The position numbers and the translations under genes are program-made. Source: CAWFLT01 sp963816795 (lineage in GTDB: Bacteria; Acidobacteriota; Vicinamibacteria; Vicinamibacterales; SCN-69-37). Taken from it: DNA of 64,000 bases. Below the pieces are notes generated by a model. The model was given only the letters and a program-made list of their open reading frames with translations. It did no database searches and had not been told where the DNA came from. The number at the start of each line of letters is the position of its first letter. The first letter of the stretch is position 1. Shown here one piece after another: positions 46,799 to 56,429 of the stretch. The stretch lies in assembly GCA_963816795.1 (NCBI GenBank), contig CAWFLT010000006.1, forward strand, positions 186,001 to 250,000, written 5' to 3'.

Positions 46799-48145
46799 AT
46801 GTCTCAGTTGAATATTGGCGCGCTTGCATCCGCATTCCACGGTGAGCTGCTGAAGCCCGGTGACGCCGGCTACAACGAAGCGCGTCAGATTTGGAATGCC
46901 AGCGTCAACAAACATCCCGCCCTTATCGCCCGGTGTTCAGGCGTTTCCGACGTCATCGCGGCTGTAAACTTTGCGCGGGACAACAGTTTGCTTACGGCGA
47001 TCAGAGGTGGCGGTCACAACGTGGGGGGCCGGGCTCTCTGCGATGAAGGAATCGTCATTGATCTCTCGCGTATGCGCTCGGTCTATGTCGACCCGGCCAC
47101 GTCGACTGTCCGTGTTCAGGGCGGCGCGACGCTCGGCGATCTCGACCGCGAAACTCACGCGTTCGGCCTGGCCGTCCCGTCAGGCGTGGTTCCAAAGACC
47201 GGCATTGCGGGTCTCACATTGGGCGGTGGTGTCGGGTGGCTGATTCGCAAGTACGGTATGTCCATCGACAACTTGTTGTCGTGTCAGATCGTCACGGCCG
47301 ACGGCAGAGTGCGTGCGGCGAGCGCTGTCGAGAACGAGGACCTCTTCTGGGCTCTGCGGGGCGGTGGTGGGAACTTCGGGGCGGTCACCTCCCTGGAGTT
47401 TCGAGCCCACCCGGTACACACCGTCGTCGGTGGGCTTCTTCTCTACCCTCGTGATGCTGCCGTCGATGTCATTCGGCATTTCCGTGACTTCATCGAATCA
47501 GCCCCCGATGAGCTCACCGCGTATGCGGCGTGCCTTTACACGCCCGATGGGACCCCGGTTGTCGGCGTCGTCCCCTGCTACTGTGGCGCTGCTTCAGAGG
47601 CAGAGCGCGTCCTCCAGCCGCTCCGTGGATTCGGCAGCCCAATAGTCGACACAATCCAGGCGATGCCTTTCCCGGCCATGCAGTCGCTCTTTGGCCCATC
47701 GTTTCCCGACGGAAATCACAACTACTGGAAGTCCAGCCTCTTGCGGAACGTTTCAGACGATGCCATCACGACAATCGTCGAGCACGCCAAAGGAATGACA
47801 TCGCCGCTCTCGGCAGTGATCCTTGAACACTATGGTGGCGCTGCCGGCCGCGTGGCGAGTGACGCTACCGCATTTCCACATCGTGATCTTTTCTGGGATG
47901 TCATCATCGTCGGTCAGTGGACCCAACCGGCGGAAACTCCGCGTCATCGCGAATGGGCCCGCGCCGCCGAAGAAGCGCTTCGCCCATTCTCAGGGGGCGC
48001 ACATCTCCTCGGAGCCCTCGACATCGAGTCCGAGGACGTTGTCAACTCAGCGTTCGGTAGAAATCTCCCGCGCCTGACTACAATCAAGGGGAAGTACGAC
48101 CCCACTAACCTCTTTCGAGTCAATCAGAACATTAGACCGGTTTGA
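46799..48145 (+). CDS. FAD-linked oxidase (PCMH/BBE type)
   Basis: Intact, 448 aa from ATG 46799 (MSQLNIGALA). The FAD-binding PCMH domain has LLTAIRGGGHNVGGRALCDE (His for 8-alpha-histidyl FAD), RVQGGATLGDLDRETHAFG and GIAGLTLGGGVGWLIRKYG. The C-terminus carries the berberine-bridge element KYDPTNLFRVNQNIRPV. No second (Cys) flavin attachment site is evident. Likely oxidises an alcohol, sugar or alkaloid-type substrate with O2. The base composition is milder than neighbouring genes, and it lies next to gene fragments, so recent acquisition is possible. Confidence 0.85.
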   Translation: MSQLNIGALASAFHGELLKPGDAGYNEARQIWNASVNKHPALIARCSGVSDVIAAVNFARDNSLLTAIRGGGHNVGGRALCDEGIVIDLSRMRSVYVDPATSTVRVQGGATLGDLDRETHAFGLAVPSGVVPKTGIAGLTLGGGVGWLIRKYGMSIDNLLSCQIVTADGRVRAASAVENEDLFWALRGGGGNFGAVTSLEFRAHPVHTVVGGLLLYPRDAAVDVIRHFRDFIESAPDELTAYAACLYTPDGTPVVGVVPCYCGAASEAERVLQPLRGFGSPIVDTIQAMPFPAMQSLFGPSFPDGNHNYWKSSLLRNVSDDAITTIVEHAKGMTSPLSAVILEHYGGAAGRVASDATAFPHRDLFWDVIIVGQWTQPAETPRHREWARAAEEALRPFSGGAHLLGALDIESEDVVNSAFGRNLPRLTTIKGKYDPTNLFRVNQNIRPV

Positions 48146-48477
48146 CAAACGACGGCGTATCAACGCTCAGATGTCGACGCATCGAGGAGGCGGATGGCCG
48201 TCACGATTCATCGGCGTATCCACTTCCTTGCGAGCGGAAATGTCTGACAATGAATGAGCGTGGTGGATGGATTCGGGCTCTGTGGGCGGATACAGAGCTC
48301 GACATCAGTGCTCGTCGCCTCGGCAACGGTGCCGAGCATGTACAGAGTCACGCTGGCACGACCGGCACCAACTGGAAGTGCCGACGACACACCCGTCACG
48401 CGCGTGGTTCAGGCGCGGCATGCCCGGCAGGGCCCCGGGGCGGGGTCTTTGAGACCCGGACCCGGGACGCGCGCGGC
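48146..48477. other. intergenic stretch without a supported gene
   Basis: About 330 bp between the oxidase and the NTF2-like gene. Short frames exist on both strands but show no family similarity or convincing start. The sequence near 48410-48475 has several CCGG/GGCCCCGGGG-type dyads (for example GGGCCCCGGGGC) that may act as a bidirectional terminator for the convergent genes. Confidence 0.5.
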
Positions 48478-48906
48478 TCAGCGCGTGTGCCAGTGAAACG
48501 ACTTCTGCGAGATGACCCAGGTGCCGTCGACGTTGATCAATTGGAACAGATCGGACACTTTCGATCCGTGCTCACCAGCCAGTTTGCCCGTCACGTTCTC
48601 CATCTCCAGCCTGACCACCGCGATGGTGTTGAGGACGTCGATGCTGGCGAAACGAACCTGCATCGCACCCGAGGGTCCATTCCCGTCCACCCAGTCAAAC
48701 AGCATCTGGATCGGCCCGGCGAGCAGTTGGCCATCGAAGTACCCGTAGAACGTGCATTTGTCATGAAATGAGGGCTTCATGCTGGCACTCACGCCAGTTC
48801 TGCAGCCGTCGTTGTAGCGGTTCATCGTCTCGACGATGGCGTCGTAGTCGCTGACGTACGAGTCAGACCTGAGAGCGGTGTGCGCGGTGGCAATACTGGT
48901 CATCAT
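48478..48906 (-). CDS. NTF2-like / putative lumazine-binding family protein
   Basis: Intact 142 aa with AGGAGG close upstream of ATG 48906. Cone-shaped NTF2/SnoaL fold expected: DYDAIVETMNRYNDGCRTGV, MKPSFHDKCTFYGYFDGQLL, GPIQMLFDWVDGNGPSGAMQ, VVRLEMENVTGKLAGEHGSK, DLFQLINVDGTWVISQKSFH. This arrangement matches the putative lumazine-binding (Lumazine_bd_2) group. No assigned reaction. Convergent with the oxidase gene. Confidence 0.8.
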   Translation of the reverse strand: MMTSIATAHTALRSDSYVSDYDAIVETMNRYNDGCRTGVSASMKPSFHDKCTFYGYFDGQLLAGPIQMLFDWVDGNGPSGAMQVRFASIDVLNTIAVVRLEMENVTGKLAGEHGSKVSDLFQLINVDGTWVISQKSFHWHTR

Positions 48907-49237
48907 GCACCTCCTGGCGTGAAAGACCTTCCGAGTTGTGCGATGCGCGTGAGGTTTTAAGCAGTTGGTGGAGTCTGAGACGCGAGGTCAATGTGTACCT
49001 CAGAAGGATGCCGGATACTGTGCCGTATTGAACAGGCTCCTGAAACGCAGGGAACGCTATCCGTCGGGATAGGGCCGCCCGACCGACCAAATCAGCATTG
49101 CAGCAGCTCCGCGGGAGCCTCTAGACGAGAGTTCCCGGCGCGATCGCCCGGCGCGTCGTTGATGGGCCACTGAAGCGCCACCGCGCACGTGTCGGGCGGC
49201 ACGATAGACTACCGCTGACTCGTAGGAGGTCCGGCCG
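48907..49237. other. intergenic stretch without a supported gene
   Basis: About 330 bp upstream of both the NTF2-like gene (minus) and the VPS10-type gene (plus), so it should hold two divergent promoters. I cannot pick clear -35/-10 boxes. A good ribosome binding site (TAGGAGGTCC) lies just before ATG 49238. Confidence 0.5.
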
Positions 49238-52200
49238 ATGTCTCGTTCACAGCTCGTGCTCTACACCGCTCTTGGCCTCGTCGTCGTTGGCATCGCCCGG
49301 CCGTCTGGTGTGGAGGCGGAGCGAAACGCATCACAGCCGGCGCAGGCATCGGCCGCCGGCGCGCAGATCACCAGTCTGGACCCGGCGCTCCTGAACCTCT
49401 TCCGATGGCGGAGCATTGGACCCGATCGGGGCGGGCGATCGATTGCCGTCTCCGGCGTCAAGGGACGGCCGCGCGAGGCGTACTTCGGCGCGACTGGCGG
49501 CGGACTCTGGAAGACAACGGACGCCGGTGAGACGTGGGCCCCGGTCACCGATGGTCAGATCAAGAGCGCATCGGTGGGCGCCGTCGCGGTCTCCGACTCC
49601 AACCCGGACATCGTGTTTATCGGCATGGGCGAATCGTGCATCCGCGGCAACATCATGCCGGGCGATGGCGTCTACAAGTCCACCGACGCGGGCAAGACGT
49701 GGTCGCACGTCGGGTTCTCGGAATCGCAGGCGATCTCGAGGATCCGGATCCACCCCACCAATCCCGACATCGTCTATGTGGCGTCGTTCGGCAAGTACGG
49801 TGCGAACAGCGCCGAGCGGGGCGTGTTCAAGAGTACGAACGGCGGAAAGACGTGGATGAAGACGCTGTTTCGCGACGACAAGACCGGCGCCGTCGATCTC
49901 TCGATCGATCCGCAGACGCCCAACGTGATCTACGCGGCGCTGTGGGAGGCGTACCGCCTCGAGTACCAGATGTCGAGCGGCGGCCCGGGCAGCGGCCTGT
50001 TCAAATCGACCGACGGCGGCGAGACGTGGGCGGAGCTGACGCGCAATCCGGGACTGCCGTCTGGCGTCGTGGGCCGGATTGGCGTCTCGGTGTCCGGCGC
50101 CGATTCCACGCGCGTCTACGCGCAAGTCGAGAACGAGAACGGCGGCTTGTTCAGCTCCGATGACGCGGGCGCGACCTGGAAGCTCGTCAACGACAGCCGC
50201 AACCTCCGGCAGCGCGCGTTCTACTACACCCACGTGATCGCGGATCCGAAGGCCAGGGACACGGTCTATCTGCTGAACGTGAGCGGGTACCGATCGACGA
50301 ATGGCGGCGCGGCGCTGAATCCCATCGGCGGCAACACGCACTCGGACTATCACGACCTCTGGATCGACGCCGACGATCCCCGGCATCTCGTCATCGGCAA
50401 CGACGGCGGCGGCGCGGTGTGGTCGGCAGGCGCGACCAACTGGACGGCACAGGATTTCCCGACGCCGCAGTACTACCACATCGCCGCCACGAAGCACTTG
50501 CCCTATCACGTCTGCGGCGCCCAGCAGGACGGCAGCACGGTGTGTCTGCCGAACGAAACCGGCGGTGGTGGCGGCCGCGGCGGCGGGCGCGGCGGCGCGG
50601 CCCCGGCGATGTACAGCCCGGGCGGCTCGGAGGACGGTGCGATTGCGCCAGACCCGAAGGACACCGACGTGTTCTTCGCCGGTGCGAACAATGGCGGATT
50701 CCTGGAGCGCCTGAATCGCAAGACCGGCGAATCACGCGAAATCCACCCGTACCCGAGGATGTTCTCAGGCGAGCCGTCGAGCGCATTGAAGGAGCGCGTG
50801 CAGTGGACGTTCCCGATCGCGTTCTCACCGGTCGATCCGCGCGTGCTCTACACGGCGACGCAACACGTCTGGAAGACCACCAACGGCGGCCAGACGCTGG
50901 GATCGTCTTGGGGACGACCTCACGCGCCACGATCCCAAGACGCTCGGCCACTCTGGCGGCCCGATCACCGGCGACATGAACGGTCCCGAGGTTTACGCGA
51001 CCGTGTTCGCACTCGGACCGGGCAAGACCGACGTCAACGTGCTCTGGGCCGGGTCCGACGACGGCGTGGTCCAGGTCACGCGCAACGGCGGGAAGACATG
51101 GACGAACGTCACGCCGCGCGAGATGCCCGACCTCGGCCGTGTGAGCATCATCGACGCCTCGCAGTTCGATGCCGGCACCGCGTACGTCGCGGTGAAGAAG
51201 CCGCTGCTGAATGACCTGTCGCCGTACATCTTCCGCACGCACGACTTCGGCCGCACGTGGACGAAGATCGTCACCGGCCTCGGACCGCTCGACTATGTCC
51301 ACGTCGTCCGCGAAGATCCCACGCGACGCGGCCTGCTCTATGCGGGCACGCAGCACGGGGCCTACTACTCGTACGACGACGGCGATCACTGGATGTCGCT
51401 CTCGCTGAACCTCCCCGACGTGCCGGTCAAGGACCTGATCGTCGAGGGCAACGACCTGGCGATTGCGACACACGGCCGGGGGTTCTACATCCTCGACGAC
51501 ATCGGGCCGATCCGTCAGTTCGCGACGCCGGTGGCCAGCGCGGCGCGCGCGTATCTGTTCAAGCCGAACGACGCCATTCGATCCTTCGGCGGAGCGCCGA
51601 TTCAGTACTGGGTCAAGCAGCCCCTCACCAACGTGAGGTTCGAGATCCTCGACGCGAAGGGCGCGCTCATTCGTGAGTTCGCGACACCCGCGCCGGGCGC
51701 CGCCGAGGCAGGTGCGGCCGGACGCGGCGGTGCGCCAGGCGGCGGCGGTGGCCGTGGCGGGCGAGGCGGAGGCGCTCCGGCGATCGCGACGACGCCCGGA
51801 CTGAATGTCATCACGTGGGATCTGCGTTATCCGGGCGCGACGTCGTTTCCCGGGATGGTGCTCTGGGGCGGCGGCGTCACCGGCCCCTCGGCGCCCCCCG
51901 GCACGTATCAGGTGCGGATGACCGCCGACGGCGAAACGCAGACGCAGCCGTTCGTCGTCAAACGCCATCCGCGACACGAAGCCACGGATGCCGACCTGCA
52001 GGAGCAGTTCGAGCTCGCGATTCAGATTCGCGACAAGACGAGCGAAGCGAACAACGCGGTGATCCAGATTCGCGCGATCAAGACACAGATCGCGGATCGG
52101 CTGGCCAAGTCGACCGACGCGCGGCTCAAGACCACCGCCGACACGCTCGTGCAGAGCCTCAGCGCCGTCGAAGGCGAGATCTACCAGGTGAAGAACCAGA

Positions 52201-52436
52201 GCGGCCAGGATCCGTTGAACTTCCCGATCAAGGTCAACAACCGGCTGGCGTCGCTGCTCTCGATCGTGGGCGCGGGCGACAGCAAGCCGGTCGGCAACGC
52301 CGTGCCGATCTTCACGGATCTCAAGGCGGAGCTGAAGGTCCAGACCGATCGGCTGATCGAAGTGCTGTCGGGCCACCTCGTGCTGGTCAATCAGGAACTG
52401 AAGCGCCTGGGGCTCGAGCCGATCCGCGAGAAGTGA
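49238..52436 (+). CDS. secreted BNR/VPS10-type beta-propeller protein, one frameshift
   Basis: About 1,066 aa. The signal peptide is followed by LFRWRSIGPDRGGRSIAVSG and repeated BNR/Asp-box blades: GLWKTTDAGETWAPVTDG, GVYKSTDAGKTWSHVGF, GVFKSTNGGKTWMKTLFR, GLFKSTDGGETWAELTRN, LFSSDDAGATWKLVND, HVWKTTNGGQT, VTRNGGKTWTNVTPREMPD, FRTHDFGRTWTKIVTG. Gly/Arg-rich loops (GGGGGRGGGRGG) interrupt the propeller. A C-terminal domain (LNVITWDLRYPGATSFPGMV) ends in a helical tail. Frame change near 50925. Annotated in databases as glycosyl hydrolase/sortilin; activity unproven. Paralogue of 6676-10236. TAGGAGG precedes the start. Confidence 0.85.
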
Positions 52437-52477
52437 CGAGGTCGGCAAATGGGGGGCAAGCGAGCGGGCTCAGGTCG

Positions 52478-53131
52478 TCAAGTAGGCCGCGCCGAGGCTT
52501 TCGTCTCCAGGTGGATGCCGCACTCGAGCTTTTTGCCGCCCCAGCGGCCCGAGCGCGCATTCGACGGATCGAGCGGCAGCGTCGTGCACGGCTCGCAGCC
52601 GATGCTCGTGTACCCGGCGCTGTAGAGCGGCAGGAGCGGGATGTCGTGGGCCTTCGCGTACGCCCACACTTCGCGCGTGGTCCAGCCGGCGAGCGGGCTG
52701 ACCTTGCGGAGCACCGTTCCGGTCGGTAACCGGAACGGTTCGATCTCCGCAAGGTTGGCCCGCGACGGCGATTGCTCCCGGCGCAACCCGGTGAACCACA
52801 CGTCATACCCCTCGAGCGCAGTAAACAACGGACCGACTTTGTGCAATGCGCAGCAGGCCGTCGTGTCTTGCTGCCACAGCCCCACTTTCGGTTCGGCGGC
52901 GCGAAGGTTGATCAGATTGAGTCGCCATCGAGCGGCCAGCTCGTCCCGGTAGGTGTAGGTCTCGGCGAAGTGGTGAGCGGTATCGAGAAAGAGCACGGGA
53001 ACGTCGGGCGCGCGCGCGCGCAGCAGGTGCACGAGGACGACGCACTCGGCCTGAAAGCTCGACGTCACACACGGCGCCGCGGCGGTTGAGAGCTCAGCCG
53101 CGATCAGATCGACAACGGCGGTGCCGCTCAT
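52478..53131 (-). CDS. cysH: assimilatory APS/PAPS reductase (CysH family)
   Basis: Intact 217 aa. CVTSSFQAECVVLVHLLR (PP-loop-like SSFQAE), VLFLDTAHHFAETYTYRD, TTACCALHKVGPL (CC pair), WFTGLRREQSPSRA, LLPLYSAGYTSIGCEPCTTL (CxxC) and ECGIHLE (catalytic Cys). The CC...CxxC ligands for a 4Fe-4S cluster indicate the APS-specific type. Reduces adenylyl sulfate to sulfite with thioredoxin. ATG 53131 overlaps the cysN stop (ATGA), last gene of the sulfate-assimilation operon. Confidence 0.9.
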   Translation of the reverse strand: MSGTAVVDLIAAELSTAAAPCVTSSFQAECVVLVHLLRARAPDVPVLFLDTAHHFAETYTYRDELAARWRLNLINLRAAEPKVGLWQQDTTACCALHKVGPLFTALEGYDVWFTGLRREQSPSRANLAEIEPFRLPTGTVLRKVSPLAGWTTREVWAYAKAHDIPLLPLYSAGYTSIGCEPCTTLPLDPSNARSGRWGGKKLECGIHLETKASARPT

Positions 53132-54426
53132 ACGACCAGCTCCTCGAGCGCGCGACGGATCAGATCGGCGGCTTCGCCGTCGGTCGACGCCGACCGCGCG
53201 AGGCGCGCGAGCCGCTCGGCGGCGCCGTGATGATCGGACGCGGCAGGCGTCGAGATCGGCTCGACCATCATGCCGGCGCCGGACGTGAAGTTCGTGGCTG
53301 GATCGATCACGATGAAGCTGCCGGTCGCGCGCACCTCTTCGTACGGATCGAAGGACAGTGCGCGCGAGGCTTCGACGACGACCGATCCGATCTCGTTGAG
53401 GTGAAGCGGCCGATCGATCTCCGCCATGGCGGTGCCTGACGAATGCTTCAACACGTACAGGCGCCCTGGCTCGAGCGCCCTCTCGTCCATCCAGACCAGA
53501 TCGGCGCGAAACCGGCAGGCGGAGTGCATCCGGCCGTCGGCGATGACGTCGCCTCGGCTGATGTCGGCTTCGCCGTCGAGCACAATCGTCACCGACAGCG
53601 GCGCGAACGCCCTCTCGAGATCCCCGTCCCAGGTCGTGATGCGCTTGACGCGGCGCTCGCGCCCCGAGGGCCACACCGTCACGACGTCGCCCGCGCGAAC
53701 CGATCCGGACAGAATCTGTCCGGCGTAGCCGCGGAAATCCTGATTCGGCCGGACGACGAGCTGGACGGGGAATCTCAGCGGACCGGCGGCCGCGTCACGC
53801 TCGACGTCCAGGGTTTCGAGATGTTCGAGCAGGCTCAGGCCGTCGAACCACGGCGTACGCTGGCTGCGAGTGATGACGTTGTCGCCCTGGAGCGCGCTCA
53901 CGGGAATCGCGTAACGCGCCGCACCCGACAGGAGCGGCGCAAACCCGCCGGCGATCTCGCGGAAGACGTCCTCCGAGAACCCGACGAGGTCCATCTTGTT
54001 CACGGCGATGACGAAGTTCGTGATGCCGAGCAGGCGCGCGATCCGCGCGTGGCGGCGCGACTGATCGACGATGCCATGGCGCGCGTCAACGAGCAGGATG
54101 GCGACGTCGGCGGTCGAGGCGCCCGTTGCCATGTTGCGTGTGTACTGCTCGTGCCCAGGCGTATCCGCCAGGATGAACTTGCGGCGGCTCGTGGAGAAGT
54201 AGCGATACGCGACGTCGATCGTGATGCCTTGCTCGCGCTCGGCGCGGAGCCCGTCGGTGAAGAGCGAAAAATCGATCGGACCCGCCGTCCGGTTCTTCGA
54301 CGCCTTCTTGACCGACGAGATCTGATCCTCGTACACACCCTGCGAGTCGTACAGCAGCCGGCCGATCAACGTGCTCTTGCCGTCGTCGACACTCCCGGCC
54401 GTGCAGATGCGGAGCAGCGTGGACAT
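53128..54426 (-). CDS. cysN: sulfate adenylyltransferase subunit 1 (GTPase)
   Basis: Intact 432 aa. G1 TAGSVDDGKSTLIGRLLYDS, G3 LADTPGHEQYTRNMATGAS, G4 AVNKMDLVGF, plus the switch I region EQGITIDVAYRYF. EF-Tu-like domains II/III follow (FPVQLVVRPNQDFRGYAGQI, YVLKHSSGTAMAEI). GTP hydrolysis drives APS formation by CysD. No APS-kinase (CysC) domain is fused. ATG 54426 shares one base with the cysD stop (TGATG). Confidence 0.92.
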   Translation of the reverse strand: MSTLLRICTAGSVDDGKSTLIGRLLYDSQGVYEDQISSVKKASKNRTAGPIDFSLFTDGLRAEREQGITIDVAYRYFSTSRRKFILADTPGHEQYTRNMATGASTADVAILLVDARHGIVDQSRRHARIARLLGITNFVIAVNKMDLVGFSEDVFREIAGGFAPLLSGAARYAIPVSALQGDNVITRSQRTPWFDGLSLLEHLETLDVERDAAAGPLRFPVQLVVRPNQDFRGYAGQILSGSVRAGDVVTVWPSGRERRVKRITTWDGDLERAFAPLSVTIVLDGEADISRGDVIADGRMHSACRFRADLVWMDERALEPGRLYVLKHSSGTAMAEIDRPLHLNEIGSVVVEASRALSFDPYEEVRATGSFIVIDPATNFTSGAGMMVEPISTPAASDHHGAAERLARLARSASTDGEAADLIRRALEELVV

Positions 54427-55367
54427 CAGAAGTAGCCTTCGCGCTTCTTGATCTCCATCGATCCGTCCTGGTCGTGATCGATGATCCGCAGCTGCCGCTC
54501 CGACTGCCGGACCGAGATGAGCTCGTCGATGATCTTCGGCACGGTATCGGCCGTGGAGCGCAGGGCCCCCGTGCAGGGCGAGCAGCCGAGCGATCGCATC
54601 CGGCACAGCACGCGCTCGGGCCGCTCGCCCGGCAGGAGCGGCACGAACGGCTGGTCGGTCGAAATGAGCGCCTCGCCGCGAACGATCATCTCGCGCTCGC
54701 GCGCGAAGTAGAGCGGCACGACCGGAATGCGCTCGCGGTCGATGTACTGCCAGACGTCGATTTCCGTCCAGTTCGACAGGGGAAACACGCGAATACTCTC
54801 GCCTTTGCGGAGACGGCCGTTCCGGAGCGACCACAACTCCGGCCGCTGCCGCTTCGGATCCCACTGCCCCTTGTCGTCGCGCAGCGAGAACACGCGCTCT
54901 TTCGCGCGCGAGCGTTCCTCATCGCGCCTCGCGCCGCCGAAGGCGGCATCGAACTCCCCCGCTTCGAGCGCGTCGAGCAACGCCCGCGTTTTCAGCAGGC
55001 CGCAGCAGCGCTGAGTGCCCAGGGCAAACGGTTGCGCGCCGGCCTCAATCGCAGCGGTGTTCGTATGCACGATCAGCCGCGCACCGACCGCGGCTGCCGT
55101 GCGATCGCGGAATTCGATCATCTCCTTGAACTTGTACGTCGTGTCGATATGGAGGAGCGGAAACGGAATCGGGCCCGGGTGAAACGCCTTCTGCGCGAGC
55201 CGCAGCAGAACGGACGAATCTTTTCCGATTGAGTACAGCATCACGGGCCGTTCGAACTCCGCGAGGACCTCGCGGAAGATCGCGATGCTTTCGGCCTCGA
55301 GCGCGGACAGGTGATCGATCCGCGACACGGCGTCTCGACGGTCGATGACGAGGGTGCTGGTCTGCAT
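54426..55367 (-). CDS. cysD: sulfate adenylyltransferase subunit 2
   Basis: Intact 313 aa. PP-loop VMLYSIGKDSSVLLRLAQKA, HIDTTYKFKEMIEFRD, CCGLLKTRALLDAL, GGARRDEERSRAKERVFSLR, FPLSNWTEIDVWQYI and the C-terminal GSMEIKKREGYF: every block of CysD. Forms APS from ATP and sulfate together with CysN. First gene of cysDNH. An intrinsic terminator ends only about 10 bp before the start codon, so expression must depend on read-through of the leader (see 55375-55412). Confidence 0.93.
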   Translation of the reverse strand: MQTSTLVIDRRDAVSRIDHLSALEAESIAIFREVLAEFERPVMLYSIGKDSSVLLRLAQKAFHPGPIPFPLLHIDTTYKFKEMIEFRDRTAAAVGARLIVHTNTAAIEAGAQPFALGTQRCCGLLKTRALLDALEAGEFDAAFGGARRDEERSRAKERVFSLRDDKGQWDPKRQRPELWSLRNGRLRKGESIRVFPLSNWTEIDVWQYIDRERIPVVPLYFAREREMIVRGEALISTDQPFVPLLPGERPERVLCRMRSLGCSPCTGALRSTADTVPKIIDELISVRQSERQLRIIDHDQDGSMEIKKREGYF

Positions 55368-55374
55368 ACACCGC

Positions 55375-55412
55375 CCAAAAACAAAAAGCCCGGGACCATG
55401 GGTCCCGGGCTT
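55375..55412 (-). terminator. intrinsic terminator in the cysD leader (attenuator candidate)
   Basis: On the minus strand: AAGCCCGGGACC / GGTCCCGGGCTT, 12-bp perfect stem, 3-nt loop, then TTTTTGTTTTT (about 55387-55377) directly before GGGCGGTGT and the cysD ATG. No promoter fits between terminator and start, so it acts in cis on cysD. Upstream GGGTCCC (55486-55480) can pair with GGGACCC of the stem as an antiterminator. Confidence 0.65.
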
Positions 55413-55438
55413 GATCCGTTGCCGACTTCTCTAGGTTG

Positions 55439-55537
55439 CTAACTGGAGCTCAGAGCACCTCGGCCAGACCGAGCGTACGGGGACCCGCGAGGGTCTTCGG
55501 ACACGGTACAGGTGCAGGCCAGACGAGCTCCGAACAT
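55439..55537 (-). CDS. candidate leader peptide with Cys-Thr-Cys codons upstream of cysD
   Basis: A 32-codon frame from ATG 55537 with AAGGA 4 nt upstream; begins MFGARLACTCTVSEDPRG and ends in three Ser codons and TAG. Cys codons 8 and 10 are TGC and TGT. A +1 shift near 55482 would instead give a shorter end (...LGLAEVL, TGA 55452-55450). Its position between the tauE-like gene and the terminator before a Cys-biosynthetic operon suggests a Cys-sensing leader. Not proven to be translated. Confidence 0.4.
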   Translation of the reverse strand: MFGARLACTCTVSEDPRGSPYARSGRGALSSS

Positions 55538-55577
55538 GGAATCCTTCACGAATCGTAGCCGACGCGCGACCCACTCG

Positions 55578-56429
55578 TCAACTTCGGCCGACGAAAAGAC
55601 TCGCGGTCGAAAAGAACCGGTACAGCAGCCACGCGTCGACGACGATCACGGCCAGCAGCACGCCGAATGCCGGCGCGCCCGCCACGACTCCGAGCTGCTG
55701 GAGCAGCGTCGAAATCCCGAATCCGACCACCCAGGCATCGAAGCTCATGCAGATGCGGCGGAAGGTCTCCGCCTCCAGACGTCGAATCAGCCAGACGCCG
55801 AAGGGCACGCCGATGACGATGCTCGGCAGGATGTACGGAATCAGCTCGAGACTCTCGCGGACGAAGAGGCCGGCCGACAGATACGCGACAGCGGTCATCG
55901 ACGACTCCGCGAGCCGGATGAATCCCAGCGCGGCGCGGAACTCGTGTTTGGCCAGGCCCTGGTTGTTCAGCATGATGGCCAGCGGCGGCCCCGAGATCGT
56001 CGTCACCGAGTACAGCACGCCCAGTCCGGTACCGAAGACGAGTCCTGCCGAGCGTTCCGATCGAATCGGACGCCGCCATCCCGCGGCTTGAACCAGGATG
56101 AGCGGCAGCAACACGACGAACGTGCCGAGTTTCAGCCACGCCGGACTCACGCGTGAGACGACGATCGTCCCGACGACGACGCCAGGCAGCAAGCCAATCA
56201 CCACAGGCAATACTCGCCGCCACACGGCAGGCAGCGTCGCACGGTTCACCACGAGCACGTACGCATTGAGCGCGACCTCAACGAGGACGAGCGCAGGATT
56301 GAGGCGCCGATTCGTCAGGAACAGCAGCGCGACCGGGACGGTAATCGACGAAAAGCCGTACCCCAGCGCACCATTGACGATGGCGGCGACGAACGTGATC
56401 GCAGCAAGACCGGCGAGCGTAGATCCCAT
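55578..56429 (-). CDS. TauE/SafE family sulfite/organosulfonate exporter-like permease
   Basis: Intact, 283 aa from ATG 56429 (MGSTLAGLAA). About eight membrane segments in two related halves: LAAITFVAAIVNGALGYGFSS with SITVPVALLFL, then VVIGLLPGVVVGTIVVSRVS, and the second half VLYSVTTISGPPLAIMLNN with GLAKHEFRAALGFI. The G-x-G-x-G-x-S and GPP motifs are typical. Family members move sulfite, sulfoacetate or sulfonates. Placement just upstream of cysDNH on the same strand fits a role in sulfur traffic. Confidence 0.82.
   Translation of the reverse strand: MGSTLAGLAAITFVAAIVNGALGYGFSSITVPVALLFLTNRRLNPALVLVEVALNAYVLVVNRATLPAVWRRVLPVVIGLLPGVVVGTIVVSRVSPAWLKLGTFVVLLPLILVQAAGWRRPIRSERSAGLVFGTGLGVLYSVTTISGPPLAIMLNNQGLAKHEFRAALGFIRLAESSMTAVAYLSAGLFVRESLELIPYILPSIVIGVPFGVWLIRRLEAETFRRICMSFDAWVVGFGISTLLQQLGVVAGAPAFGVLLAVIVVDAWLLYRFFSTASLFVGRS

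Noticed and set aside
48208..48399. 63-codon minus frame in the gap after the oxidase
   Set aside because: No family similarity and no ribosome binding site.
50391..52448. A 685-codon open frame on the minus strand
   Set aside because: Antisense to the well-supported VPS10-type gene; composition (Arg/Ala/His) is that of a GC shadow.
55413..55560. SAM-type riboswitch before cysD
   Set aside because: Only isolated fragments such as GGCAAC are present; the ordered SAM-I/IV core and pseudoknot elements are not found. Kept as an undefined leader.
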